From assembly GCA_018401745.1 (NCBI GenBank), contig JAGYJY010000006.1:62001-126000 (forward strand): DNA of 64,000 nucleotides. The letters are read 5' to 3'. This stretch comes from Pirellulales bacterium. GTDB lineage: Bacteria; Planctomycetota; Planctomycetia; Pirellulales; UBA1268. Of the stretch, positions 1 through 9,776 are shown piece after piece. Position 1 is the stretch's first letter. Every line of letters begins with the position of its first letter. Below the pieces are notes generated by a model. The model did no database searches, was not told the DNA's origin, and worked only from the letters and a program-made list of their open reading frames with translations. Both the position numbers and the translations under genes were made by a program.

Positions 1-79
1 GAGCCACTCGCGGCTCTCTCACGCATTCCATCCGATTCAACAGATCCTTTTGCATTCACGTTTTTCCAGGAGTTCTCCA

Positions 80-601
80 ATGGTCATGAAGCTCGCCAAA
101 GCGATCCAGGCTCCCAGCGTCGTCGTCATCGACCCTCGCTTTGAGGCCTATCAGGAACTCGTGGAGAGCGCCCGCTCCGGCCGCATCGGCCTGCACCTGC
201 GAAGCTCCGGTGCTGAGGGCCTGGCCCTGGCGAAGAAGCATGCGGTTGACGCCTGGCTTGTGGCAGCCGACCTCGACGACATGTCAGGCCTCGACTTTGT
301 CGAACTGCTCCGCAACCAGCTGGAAGCCTCGCAGACGACCGACAGCGAAGGCGGCCAGCAGCGGGTCGCGATCGTCAGCGAAGTGCCCGGCAAGCCTGGC
401 CACTGGGAAGCCACCGAGCATGGAGCCGACCACTCGATGGTCAAGCCGATCTCGATGGCCGACCTCGAGACCTTCCTCGAGATGACCCCGGCTGAGCGGG
501 AGATGATTCTCCCCGGCCGTGACCTCGCCCGCTCGATCCTCACCCTCCCGGTGAGCATGGGTGCCGCCGTCGTCGCCCTCGCGGTGGTGATGCTCGGCTG
601 A
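80..601 (+). CDS. CheY-like (pseudo)receiver protein with C-terminal membrane segment
   Basis: This encodes 173 residues. A CCAGGAG stretch lies about 7 bases before the ATG at 80, so I prefer it to the in-frame ATG at 50. Residues 13-140 look like a response-regulator receiver: a hydrophobic first strand ending in VVVIDP, the block LVAADLDDMSGLDF near 60-73, and a lysine in MVKPIS near 125. When aligned without gaps on MSGLD, the phospho-acceptor position is Ala62, with Asp64 two residues off, so phosphorylation is doubtful. A hydrophobic stretch of about 20 residues at the extreme C-terminus (LPVSMGAAVVALAVVMLG) suggests tail anchoring. No output domain and no adjacent kinase are visible. 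A stand-alone regulator is a guess. Confidence 0.6.
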   Translation: MVMKLAKAIQAPSVVVIDPRFEAYQELVESARSGRIGLHLRSSGAEGLALAKKHAVDAWLVAADLDDMSGLDFVELLRNQLEASQTTDSEGGQQRVAIVSEVPGKPGHWEATEHGADHSMVKPISMADLETFLEMTPAEREMILPGRDLARSILTLPVSMGAAVVALAVVMLG

Positions 602-629
602 GCCGGAAGTGGCCTGTCAACGAACAAGA

Positions 630-662
630 GAGCCAGTGGGCCAATCATCGGCCCACTGGCTC
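630..662. terminator. Bidirectional hairpin terminator
   Basis: A perfect 13-bp inverted repeat (630-642 and 650-662, 7-base loop) lies between two convergent genes. It is followed by GCTTCGTTT on the plus side and TCTTGTTC on the minus side. Position and symmetry fit a shared terminator. Confidence 0.75.
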
Positions 663-670
663 GCTTCGTT

Positions 671-2509
671 TCAGGCAACGTCTGGAGGGCTCATCGCCGG
701 CGAGGGCAACGCAGCCGTCGACGCTTCCTCAGTCTCAGGCCGCCGTGCTCTTCCCCGGCGGCCGTTGAGCAGCCAGCCGATCGGCGTGTGACGGACAAAG
801 AGCTGGTAGCTCACCAGGAGCACCGCCGTGGCCAGCACGCATTCCAGGAAGAGCTTCAGCAACGGCGGCCAGGGCCAGGGGCGAGCCCAGGTCTGGAGGG
901 CCACGAGCACCGGAATGTGCGCAAGATAAAGCCAGTAGGCTGAGTCGGAAATATATCTCACCACCGTGTTTTCTGACCGCAGCATCGCTCGAAAGAGCCC
1001 GATCAGGCCGAACGACATCAGCCAGGCAAAGAGCACCTGCGGAACGGCCGTTGCCACGGGATTGCCCATCGACGCCGCCGCTGCTGGAAAGCAGGCGAGC
1101 ACCGCCAGCGGGAGCAGCAGCCACCAGCGACGGCCCACCCTGTTCTCGGGATCTCCTACAAAAAAGAGCAGGCCGCCGTAGCCGAAGAAGATGCCGTAAT
1201 AGACGAGCAGGTGCGGCTGTGGCAGCAGACTCAGTGACGTGTCGGGACCGACGTTGGGGCCGAAGACACCCATAAAAAGCTGCGGGATCGCCGTCAGCGG
1301 CACGAGCCACAGCAGCACCGCAGGCGAAACAACGAGCCAGCGGGGAGGCGTGGGAAGCTTCAGCATGCTTGCCAGCCCAGCGAGGATCGTGAACCCAACG
1401 ACCAGCCAGCAGAGGAACCAGAGAAACCAGAGGTGGCCGAAGATCGGGCCCATGAAGAGGCTTTGCGGCATCCATCTCGGCGGGAGCGGCACCACAAACT
1501 GTTCTGAGGTGAGCCAGGCTGTGTAGGCCTGGCGAAGACCGGCAAGCCCCGGCCGTCGGGACTCGTCGTCATTGCCCTGCACTCGCCGCGGCTCTTCCTT
1601 CTCCGCTTCGTCTGGATCGGCCCCGCTGGCGATGGCGAGCAGCTGCCGCACACGCTTTCGGCCTGCCTCAACCTCGTCCATGTCGGGCGTGGGGAGGCTC
1701 AGGACACCAGCCAGCATCGTCGTTGTGGCCGCATCGACCCTCGACGAATCGATCGGCGTGTCGCCGACCGGTCCCTTGGGCAGCGGCGTTGCTCCGCGGG
1801 CGAGCAACAGGTCCACGACCTCGGCCTTCCCCATGAAGGCCGCCGCGTGCATCGCGGTCCGTCCGCCCTGATCACGGCCGTTGACATCGGCCCCGTGGTC
1901 GATCAGCTCCCTGGCGACGTCGACATGCCCAAGCACGGCCGCCGTAGTCAGCAAGGGCGACTTCGACGCCGGATCCACCAGCGGCGGCCGGGGCCCTTCG
2001 GCTTCTTCCTCCTGGGCGAGCAGTTCCCCAAGCTGGCCCGCATCACCAGCTGCCACAGCCTTCGACACGGCGGCCAGCCAGGTGTTTTCTGAGGCCTGAG
2101 CCCCCTGCCCTTCGTCCTGCCGGGCAGCAGCCTCCCGGCTGCGGGCAGCCACCCACTCTCCCGCAGGCAGGATCGTCACGAGCCCCAGCATGCAGGGCAC
2201 CAGCACCCGCATGAACCGCTGCCGGAGCATCGCCCCAGCCCCCCGTTTCTGCCAGAGCATGGCGGTGAAAAAGCCGCTCATCACAAAGAACAACGGCATG
2301 CGAAAGCCGTGAATCATCCCGACAATCAGGCCTGCGGCGAGCGACTTCTGCGTGTCCTGCACAATCCAGGGAAAGGGCATGAAGGCCATCGCCCCGTGGA
2401 GCAGAATGCCAAGCAGCATCGCAAACGCCCGCAGGGCGTCGAGATCGTGGCGGCGACCGTCACCCACGACGGCGGCGGACTCGGCTGTGGATGAGGAAGG
2501 GCTTTTCAT
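671..2509 (-). CDS. Acyltransferase-3 (OafA-like) membrane protein with ankyrin-repeat insert
   Basis: This encodes 612 residues when started at the ATG at 2509; the open frame runs further upstream, but that part does not look like protein. The N-terminus has the acyltransferase-3 signature: an LDALRAFAM helix and His38 in LLHGAM, matching the catalytic His of OafA-type O-acyltransferases. Several hydrophobic helices follow and resume after residue 350 (GHLWFLWFLCWLVVG) to about 590. A soluble region of about 230 residues (120-350) separates the two membrane parts. It contains two or three ankyrin repeats at 142-258 (GHVDVARELIDHGADVN, GRTAMHAAAFMGKAEVVDLL). The family transfers acyl groups to cell-surface glycans. 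The ankyrin insert is unusual and may bind a partner. It is divergent from the ECF sigma gene across about 165 bases. Confidence 0.85.
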   Translation of the reverse strand: MKSPSSSTAESAAVVGDGRRHDLDALRAFAMLLGILLHGAMAFMPFPWIVQDTQKSLAAGLIVGMIHGFRMPLFFVMSGFFTAMLWQKRGAGAMLRQRFMRVLVPCMLGLVTILPAGEWVAARSREAAARQDEGQGAQASENTWLAAVSKAVAAGDAGQLGELLAQEEEAEGPRPPLVDPASKSPLLTTAAVLGHVDVARELIDHGADVNGRDQGGRTAMHAAAFMGKAEVVDLLLARGATPLPKGPVGDTPIDSSRVDAATTTMLAGVLSLPTPDMDEVEAGRKRVRQLLAIASGADPDEAEKEEPRRVQGNDDESRRPGLAGLRQAYTAWLTSEQFVVPLPPRWMPQSLFMGPIFGHLWFLWFLCWLVVGFTILAGLASMLKLPTPPRWLVVSPAVLLWLVPLTAIPQLFMGVFGPNVGPDTSLSLLPQPHLLVYYGIFFGYGGLLFFVGDPENRVGRRWWLLLPLAVLACFPAAAASMGNPVATAVPQVLFAWLMSFGLIGLFRAMLRSENTVVRYISDSAYWLYLAHIPVLVALQTWARPWPWPPLLKLFLECVLATAVLLVSYQLFVRHTPIGWLLNGRRGRARRPETEEASTAALPSPAMSPPDVA

Positions 2510-2674
2510 AGTCTTTAGGCGAGAAACGCTGTTTTCGGCAAATCCTGACAGGCCCGCGTCCAACGGTGAAAGACGAACCGTCAGGATTGTCCCGTGCGTT
2601 GCGTTGTCTTGAAGCGGGGGACGCGTTTCGCAGCGTGACAGCCAGTTGCCGCATCCCAAAAAGGAATGATCCAG

Positions 2675-3199
2675 ATGCCGCTCGACAACACGGCTGTGAT
2701 CACCACGATCATGCAGTGGCGGCAGAAGCTGACCGCCGCCGCCTGGCTGGTGACCCGCGACCCCCACGCCGCAGACGACATCTTCCAGACGGTCGTGCTC
2801 AAAGCGATCTCGTCTGGAAGTGAGTTTCAAGCCGAGGCCGCGGTGGTGTCGTGGTCGTTTATCACCTGCCGCAACGCGAGCATCGACTGGCTGCGGCGGC
2901 GAAAACGAGAAGCCGCGATTCTGGAAGCCGACACGGTCGCCCAGCTGCACGAGGAGTGGGCCGCCGCTGGCCTCCAGCAGGAAGACCGCCGGGCTGATGC
3001 GCTGGAGGAATGCCTCAGTGACGTCCCCGAGCAGGCCCGCGTGCTCGTCCGGCTGCGGTATGCCGACGGCCTCGCGTGCGGTGAGGTGGCCGATCGGCTT
3101 GGCATCACGCTCGACGCGGTCTACAAGCGGCTCTCGCGGCTGCACCTCACGCTCCGACAGTGCGTTGAAGGCAAACTCGCCGTCGAGGGCAGCTCCTAA
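2675..3199 (+). CDS. ECF-family RNA polymerase sigma factor
   Basis: This encodes 174 residues. I chose the ATG at 2675 because AAGGA ends 9 bases before it; the ATG at 2666 lies almost on that site. Sigma-70 region 2 covers roughly 15-80 (DPHAADDIFQTVVLKA and FITCRNASIDWLRRRKRE). Region 4 covers about 110-160 (LPEQARVLVRLRYADGL-type helix, then the helix-turn-helix GEVADRLGITLDAVYKRLSRL). It resembles the short ECF group common in Rhodopirellula and Verrucomicrobia. The stop overlaps the start of the FecR-like gene (TAATG), the usual sigma and membrane-partner arrangement, so the two are probably translationally coupled. Its regulon cannot be told from the window. Confidence 0.9.
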   Translation: MPLDNTAVITTIMQWRQKLTAAAWLVTRDPHAADDIFQTVVLKAISSGSEFQAEAAVVSWSFITCRNASIDWLRRRKREAAILEADTVAQLHEEWAAAGLQQEDRRADALEECLSDVPEQARVLVRLRYADGLACGEVADRLGITLDAVYKRLSRLHLTLRQCVEGKLAVEGSS

Positions 3200-4629
3200 T
3201 GACCTCATCACCGCCTCCGCTGCCAGGCAGCTCACGTGCTCCTGATGCGACGCGGATCGAACAGCTCCTGCGTTACCTTGACGGCAGCCTGCCACCGGAG
3301 GAGCAGGCTGCTGTCTCCGCCAGACTTGCCGCGGATGAGGCCACGAGGCAACGTCTTGCGAGATCTTGCCGAACAGATTGTGGGCCTCAGCGATCTCGAG
3401 CAGAGGCTGGCAACGCCCGCGGCGGCAGGCACCGCTCGGCCTTCATGGCCCGTCCGCAGCGGTCGCCGATGGCTGCTTCACTGGCAGGTCGGTGGCCGTC
3501 ACACTGCTGGCCTCGATCGTGGTGGCCGCGAGTGGCTACTCGGCCTGGACGTTCGGCGGGCTTCCGCCGGTTCGCGTTGCCCGCAGTGTGGGCGCCACGC
3601 GTCTCTTCTCCTCGACAGGAACCACCCTCGACCGCATTCCCGAGGGCCAGCGGCTGACACCGGGCGACACCCTTGAATCACGGGCCGCCGATGCCTGGAT
3701 CACGACCGACCTGATTGGCGGCCAGCTCACCATCGCGGGCGATTCGGTGATCCGGCTGCTCAGGCCGAGCGACAATGAGCGACGCTTTGAGCTGGTCGAA
3801 GGCAGCCTCTGGATCGACCCCAGCCCCAACGACCGCCTCGGTGACGTCGTGGTGCAGACGCCCACCTCAGTCATCGAGGCACGTGGCTGCCTGTTTGACG
3901 TCCGCACCACAGCGACAGACACGCTCATTCGGGTGCATCGCGGGCGGGCGGACGTTGCTCGACGCGTCGATGGCGCGGCGGTCGCGGTGGCCGCTGGCGA
4001 GCAGGTCACACTCTCCCTCGATGTGTCGGAAGCACCCGCTGCGACGCCGCAGCCCCACGGTATCTATCGCTGGTCGCTCGACCTCTCTGTCGCCGAATGG
4101 GTCAGCCACGGCATTGTCCTCCCCGCCTCGCACGACGCGCCGACGCGGCTCGCAGCGATTCCGCTGCTGTGGCGGGAAGGGGTGGATGCTCCGCTGCTGC
4201 TCTACGCTGCGGGTGTGGCCGCCTGGAGGACAACCGAGCATCCGGTGGTCCTGGCCTCCGAGTTCCGTTATCACCTTCCGTGGCCGCATGGCCACACGAT
4301 CCGGGGTTCGCGTGGGGCTGACCACGCAGCGGATGCAGGGTGTCTTTGCGGGCAAGTTCGAGGTGACGATTGCGCCCGAAAGGCATGCAGTGGGACGGCG
4401 AGGACTGGACCGTCTCCCTGGAGATGCACCGTCTTGAGGCCTTGAACCCGCAGCTTGCCGCCTCTCCCGCCGGTCTTGAAGTGGGCGACGTCTATGCCTT
4501 CACGCTCGATCCCACCGCCAAGCTGCAGCTCACCGGCATTGCGATTGAGCCTCAGGCACCGCAGACGGCCTCGCTGAGCCGGCCGCTGCCTGGCCTGCCT
4601 GGTGGTCAGCGGGCCAGCCCTCCCCTTGA
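3199..4629 (+). CDS. FecR-domain membrane protein, frame broken four times
   Basis: The start overlaps the sigma-factor stop. The N-terminal part has an anti-sigma-like zinc-less head (EQLLRYLDGSLPPEEQAAV). The frame then slips near 3355 (to DLAEQIVGLSDLEQRL), 3485 (to SVAVTLLASIVVAASGYSAW, one membrane helix), 4300 (to VRVGLTTQRMQGVFAGKFEV) and 4375 (to KGMQWDGEDWTVSLEM). The FecR domain lies at about 3640-4020 (RLTPGDTLESRAADAWITTD, WIDPSPNDRLGDVVVQTPT, FDVRTTATDTLIRVHRGRADV). Each slip is explained by one extra base and no stop interrupts the used frames. The 3' end is not fixed: about 4577-4629 with one more slip, or 4885 without. Its role would be regulating the upstream sigma factor. 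Sequence error or recent decay are both possible. Confidence 0.7.
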
Positions 4630-4691
4630 CGTTTGCGAGGACCGCAGCCGTCGCCTATTCTGCGAGGCTTCACCACGGGAGGGAAGCCACC

Positions 4692-5687
4692 ATGAATGCT
4701 GTTGCCGGTCTGCCAGGATGGCCGTGCCGAGACCTGTTTCCCCGGAGGGCTGTCTGGGCATTCACCGCGATTGCCCTGCTGCTTGCGAACTGCTGCCTGG
4801 CCGACGGGCCTCCCGCAACAGCACAGGCCGATCCGATGCTGGTCGACGGCGATCGCATCGTGCTTCTCGGCGAAGGCTTCATTGAGCGGGAGGGCCAGCT
4901 CGGCCTCATCGAAACAGCCCTGACGGCAGGCCATCCGCAGGCCACGCTCGAGTTTCGCAACCTCGGCTGGAATGGCGACACAGTCTGGGCAGAGTCGCGG
5001 GGTGTTTTTGACAGCCCAGCAGAGGGCTATCGACGGATGATCGAGCTTGTGGGCGATCTGCAGCCGACCGTCGTCTTCGTCGCCTACGGCCGCAACGAGT
5101 CGTATGCCGGCCCCGAGGGCATTGCCGCCTTTCGCGAGCAGCTCACGCGGCTCTGCGACGATCTGACACGACCGGCCCCAGCCGACAACGACCAGGCCCC
5201 GCAGCCCCCCCGGCTGGTGCTCGTCACCCCTGTGCCATTTTTGCAGGCAAGCACCTGCCCGGATGCCGATCGTCGCAACGAGCTGCTGGCGGCGTATGCC
5301 GAGGTGATTCGCGACCTGGCTGCGTCGACCGACAGCGGGCTGATCGATCTCTTTGCCGCGTTTCCCCGCACCAACGACAACGGCCTGCTCTCCCTCGACG
5401 GCATCCAGCTGACCCGGGCGGGCTATTATGAAGCTGCGGCAATCATGCGAGCGGCCACTGGCGGCTCCCCGTCGGGCGACGACCCCGCCCAGCTGGAACC
5501 AGTCCGCGAGCTCGTGGCGGCCAAGAACGAGCTGTTCTTCCACCGCTGGCGGCCTGCCAACGAGACCTACCTCTTTCTCTTCCGCCGCCACGAACAGGGC
5601 AACAACGCGGTCGAGATTCCCCAGTTCGACCCGCTTATCGCTGAAGCGGAAGGCCGCATCCGTGCTGCAGTCGATGCGCTGCCATGA
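4692..5687 (+). CDS. Exported SGNH/GDSL-hydrolase-fold protein, catalytic Ser and His not conserved
   Basis: This encodes 331 residues, started at the ATG at 4692 with GGAGG about 10 bases upstream. A signal peptide is visible (AVWAFTAIALLLANCCLADG). SGNH-fold blocks can be followed: block I GDRIVLLGEGFIERE, block II NLGWNGDTVWAES, block III VVFVAYGRNES, and the C-terminal block DGIQLTRAGYYEAA. Block I normally carries the nucleophile Ser (GDSxT) and the last block Asp-x-x-His. Here they read Gly and Gln, so hydrolase activity is doubtful. In planctomycetes such domains often sit beside or inside CxxCH heme proteins, and the next gene is one. The role is therefore probably as a periplasmic partner or binding domain. 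Confidence 0.7.
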   Translation: MNAVAGLPGWPCRDLFPRRAVWAFTAIALLLANCCLADGPPATAQADPMLVDGDRIVLLGEGFIEREGQLGLIETALTAGHPQATLEFRNLGWNGDTVWAESRGVFDSPAEGYRRMIELVGDLQPTVVFVAYGRNESYAGPEGIAAFREQLTRLCDDLTRPAPADNDQAPQPPRLVLVTPVPFLQASTCPDADRRNELLAAYAEVIRDLAASTDSGLIDLFAAFPRTNDNGLLSLDGIQLTRAGYYEAAAIMRAATGGSPSGDDPAQLEPVRELVAAKNELFFHRWRPANETYLFLFRRHEQGNNAVEIPQFDPLIAEAEGRIRAAVDALP

Positions 5688-5776
5688 CGGCAACTGCTCC
5701 CGGCCGTTCTTGCCGCACGCTCACCTGACACCGCCTCAATCCATCGCTCAGTCCGCCCTCACGAGGATCCCGTCAC

Positions 5777-8700
5777 ATGTCTGGCACGCGTCTCCTCCCG
5801 CTTCCACACACCACGCGCACCGCATCGCTGGCCGCGATCGCCCTGGCCTTTGCCTGCCAGCCCCTCTTTGCCCAGCGAGACCTGACAGACATCCCCGCTC
5901 CCGATCCCGTGGCCGAACGAGCAGCGATGACGGTCGCCGACGGCTATGAGGTCACGCTCTTTGCCAGTGATCCGATGATCGCCAAGCCGCTGCAGATCAA
6001 CTTCGATCCGCAGGGCCGGCTGTGGGTCTCTTCGTCAAAGGTCTACCCGCAGATCCAGCCTGGCGAGGTGGCCAACGATACGGTCACGGTCCTGGAAGAC
6101 CGAGACGGCGATGGCGTCGCAGACCATCACACGGTGTTTGCCGATGGCCTGCTGATGCCCACCGCTGTGTTGCCAGGCGACGGCGGGGCCTACGTGGCCA
6201 ACAGCACCGAGATGCTGCACCTCGCCGACACCGACGGCGATGGCACAGCCGACACCCGCCGCGTGATCCTGGCGGGGTTTGGGGCCGAAGACACGCATCA
6301 CATTCTGCACACCTTCCGCTGGGGCCCCGACGCCCGGCTCTTCTTCAACCAGTCGATCTACATCCACAGCCATGTGGAAACCCCCAGTGGGGTGAAGCGG
6401 CTCAATGGCGGCGGCATCTGGCGGTTTCTGCCCCGCACGCTCGCCGCTTGACATCTTTGCCCGCGGCTGGGTGAACCCCTGGGGGCATGCCTTCGATCCG
6501 CACGGCCGCTCACTCGTCACCGATGGTGCCGGCGGCGAAGGGATCTACTACGGGTTTCCCGGGGCCGCCTACCAGACGGCCGTGGGCACCCCACGCATCC
6601 TCCACGGCATGAACCCCGGCAGCCCGAAATACTGTGGCCTGGAAATGATCGACGGCCCACATCTTCCTGACGACGCTCAGGGCACGCTGATCACCCACGA
6701 CTTCCGGGCCAACCGTGTCTGTCGCTTTCGCCTCAGCGAGGCTGGCTCAGGCTTTGCCAGCGAGAAACTCCCCGACCTGATCCACTCCTCGCGGGTCACC
6801 TTCCGGCCAATCGATGTGAAGATGGGCCCCGATGGAGCGATCTACGTGGCTGACTGGTACAACCCGATCATCCAGCACGGTGAGGTCGATTTCCGCGATC
6901 CTCGCCGCGACCGCGAGCATGGCCGCATCTGGCGGATCACCGCCAAAGACCGGCCACTCACCGAGCGGATCGATTTCACATCGCTCAGCAACGAAGAGCT
7001 GCTTGAGCATCTCTCTGCGGACTCGGGCTATGCCCGCGACATGGCCCGCCGGGTGCTCTGGTCCCGCAACCCCCTTGAAGTGCACGAGGCACGGGCCCGC
7101 TGGGTGGCAGGCTTTGCTGGAGCTTTCAGCAGCCCTGATGTCGATCGGCTGAAACTGTGAGGGCCTCTGGCTCGCCCAAGCGATCGACCGTGGCAGTCAA
7201 GACGACGTCGACCGACCGCTGCTCAAGGAGATGCTCACCTCGGCCGATGCTCGCTGCCGTGCTGCCGCCGCCCGTGTGGCAGCTGACTGGGCCGACCGCC
7301 TCGACAATCCGCTGGAGCTGCTGGCGGCCGGCGTTGACGACCCCTCCATGCTCGTCAGGCTCGAGACGGTGCGGACGCTGGCAGCCATCGGCGGCGAGCG
7401 GGCCGCCGAACTGATCCTGCATGCGGTCGATGCGGAACGGGATGATGCCCTCGACTACGCCGTCTGGCTTGCTGCCCGCGAGCTGGAGCCCGCCTGGCTG
7501 CCTGCCGTGCTGGCGGGCCGCTTTGATGACGGCGGCCGGCCGGAGCGGGTGCTCTTTGCGGTGCATGCCGCGCAGAGCGGTGCGGCGATTCCCTGGGCTG
7601 TCGGTCTGCTGGAAAACCGCGGCAACGCTGGCTGCCGAGGTGATTGCCCAGGCGGAAAACGCGATCGCCCTCTACGGCACACCCGAGCAGGCCCGGCTGG
7701 CCTTCGACGTGGTGATCGATCCGGCCACACCCTTTGAGCGGGCCGAAGCCCTGCTCGGCTCGCTGCTGACGGCCACCGCCACCCGTGGAACCGTTCCGGC
7801 AGGCGACCTGTCAGGGCTCTCGCAGCTGCTGCATACCGACGGCGGTCCGCTCTCGGTGCGGGCCGTGGAGGCCGTGGGCGTGTGGGGGCTGGCGGGGCTG
7901 GTCGAGCCGGTGAAACTGCTGGCTGCCGACACCAGCCGCCCCAACTGGCTGCAGGAGGCTGCGATCAAGGCCCTTGGCCGACTGCCAGCCGACGCCTCGG
8001 CAACGGCCCTGGCGGACCTGGCTGATCGACACACGCTCGCCCCGGGCCTCCGCGCGGCAGCCATCGAAGCGTTGGCTGCGGCCGCACCAGACACAGCGGC
8101 CACCACGGCCGCAGAGCTCCTCGCCGCCGCGCCTCCCCAGCCTGTGCAAGACCGTCTCTTCCGTGCCTTCCTCAGCCGGCGTGGCGGTGGTGATCGCTTG
8201 GCCGATGCGCTTGCGAAAGGCCCGGCAGTTCCTCGTGAGGTGCTCATTCACGGCATCGCTCTGGTCCGTGGAGCGGGCCAGGAACAGCCCCGGCTGATGC
8301 CGCTCCTGGAAAGCCTCTCCAAGGGAGAGTCGCCGCTGCAGACCGCGGCGATGACGGCGGGCGACGTGGCCACGTTTGCCGCGTTTCTCGCGGAGTCTGG
8401 GGATGCCGGCCGTGGCGAAGCCCTCTACCGGCAGGAAAAGCTGCAGTGCGTGAAGTGCCACCGCATCGGCCGGGAAGGTGGCCGCGTTGGCCCTGACCTC
8501 ACGGCTATCGGAGCCTCGAGCCCTCTGGACTACGTGATCGACTCCGTGCTTCATCCAGCGAAGAACGTCAAGGAAGGCTACAACACCCTCGTTGTGCTCA
8601 CCGCCGACGGCCGTGTGGTCACCGGCATCCCGGTGTCCCGCACCGGCACAGAGCTGGTGCTCCGCACGGCCGAAGACAAGGTCGTGTCGATTCGCACCGA

Positions 8701-8815
8701 CGACATCGACGAGGAAAGCCCTGGGGCGAGCCTCATGCCGCAGGGCCTGGTCGACGGGCTCTCACGGCAAGAGCTGGCCGACCTTGTGCGGTATCTCTCT
8801 CAGCTGGGCCGCTGA
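5777..8815 (+). CDS. PVC-type CxxCH heme-binding protein with beta-propeller and HEAT repeats, frame broken three times
   Basis: Removing three extra bases gives 1,011 residues. A signal peptide precedes a dehydrogenase-like propeller (YEVTLFASDPMIAKPLQINF, GRLWVSSSKVYPQIQPGE). The frame slips near 6440 (to PLDIFARGWVNPWGHAFD), 7157 (RLKL to EGLWLAQAIDRG) and 7620 (LLENR to ATLAAEVIAQAENA). Alpha-helical HEAT-like repeats fill about 7000-8350. A C-terminal cytochrome-c domain carries CVKCH at about 8450, GRVGPDLTAIG, and a closing motif ending LADLVRYLSQLGR. This is the planctomycete membrane-bound dehydrogenase/heme family (TIGR02604-like), thought to act in periplasmic sugar or polysaccharide oxidation; the substrate is unknown. 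It follows the SGNH protein by 89 bases. Confidence 0.8.
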
Positions 8816-8976
8816 GTGAGGGCCATGTGGCCATCCGGGGGCCTGCAGAACGGAAGAGGCCTTCACGGGATACGCTGCCGCGGGCCCACGACGGGCCATT
8901 CAACCTCAAAGCAGGTCCGCCGGCCAGGGCACCGGCGTGACTCAGCCATGGCTGCCGCCCTCCACTGGAGCTGAGC

Positions 8977-9642
8977 ATGACACACGGGATCGGATGGATC
9001 TGGAAACGGATCACCGGCATGTTTCTGGCGGGGGTTTTTATCCTCCTGCCCCTGGTGGTCACGGTGGGCTCGGTGATGTGGGGCGTCGAGTTCCTCGTCG
9101 GCTTTCTTGGCCCCGACACCACGGTTGGCAAAGGCCTCTCCCAGCTGGGGCTTTCGGTGAAGCCAAACTCCCACGTCCCCTACCTCATCGGCTGGCTGAT
9201 CGTGCTCGCGGTGATCTTTCTGCTGGGGGCCGCGATGGAAGTGGGGGCCCGCCGGATTCTGGTCCGCATCACCGATGCCTTCTTCTCACGCATCCCGCTG
9301 CTGGGAAGCCTCTACGGCACAACCAAGCAGATGGTGGATCTCTTCAACACGGGCGACAACGATGCTGTCCGCGGCATGTCGCCGGTATTTTGCTTCTTCG
9401 GCGGCGGGGGCGAATGCGGTCTGCTGGCGTTTCTCGTCTCACCCGAACGCGTGCAGGTGCAGGGGCGGGAGTATCAGATGGTGATTATCCCCACCGCCCC
9501 CGTTCCCTTCGGCGGTGCCCTGCTCTTCGTGCCCGCCGACAACATCGTGCCGGCCGACATGAGTGTCGACGCCATGATGAGCATCTATCTCTCGATGGGC
9601 ATCAGCGCGCCGGAGCATCTGCCCACGGGCCGCAGATCATAG
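8977..9642 (+). CDS. DUF502 family membrane protein
   Basis: This encodes 221 residues. GGAG lies 7 bases before the ATG. Two transmembrane segments are clear: MFLAGVFILLPLVVTVGSVMW (about 15-36) and YLIGWLIVLAVIFLLGAAM (about 69-87). Family features follow: RIPLLGSLYGTTKQMVDLF near 107-125, and the C-terminal strand region VIIPTAPVPFGGALLFVPADN with the conserved small-residue turn. The length matches the family (about 200-230). The function of DUF502 is unknown and the neighbours give no clear hint. Confidence 0.85.
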   Translation: MTHGIGWIWKRITGMFLAGVFILLPLVVTVGSVMWGVEFLVGFLGPDTTVGKGLSQLGLSVKPNSHVPYLIGWLIVLAVIFLLGAAMEVGARRILVRITDAFFSRIPLLGSLYGTTKQMVDLFNTGDNDAVRGMSPVFCFFGGGGECGLLAFLVSPERVQVQGREYQMVIIPTAPVPFGGALLFVPADNIVPADMSVDAMMSIYLSMGISAPEHLPTGRRS

Positions 9643-9702
9643 AAAGAGCGTGCGAGAAGACTCTGGAACACGCCTGCCGCCGCAGGATGCGGCAACTTGC
9701 GA

Positions 9703-9725
9703 CCCCTAAAACCCTCGTTTTGGGG
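9703..9725. terminator. Hairpin in convergent gene end region
   Basis: CCCC-t-AAAAC pairs with GTTTTGGGG around a 4-base loop, downstream of the DUF502 gene and just past the end of the minus-strand MscS gene. It lacks a long T tract, so its use as a terminator is inferred from position. Confidence 0.45.
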
Positions 9726-9726
9726 T

Positions 9727-9776
9727 GACGCTTGCGTGAAAAAAGGCCAAGGAGAGCTTTTCCCACGGACAGTTAG
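9727..9776. repeat. Gene-end repeat element, copy A
   Basis: About 50 bases closely resemble 59511-59563. Both run GACG..CGCTTG.GTG, then an A-rich block, GGCC, a T-rich block ending CCC, then CGGACNGTTAG. In both copies the TTA is the stop codon of the convergent minus-strand gene. The hairpin here is weaker than in copy B. Confidence 0.55.

Noticed and set aside
2510..3295. N-terminal extension of the acyltransferase frame
   Set aside because: It overlaps the sigma-factor gene antisense and is not protein-like; the family motif starts right after the ATG at 2509.
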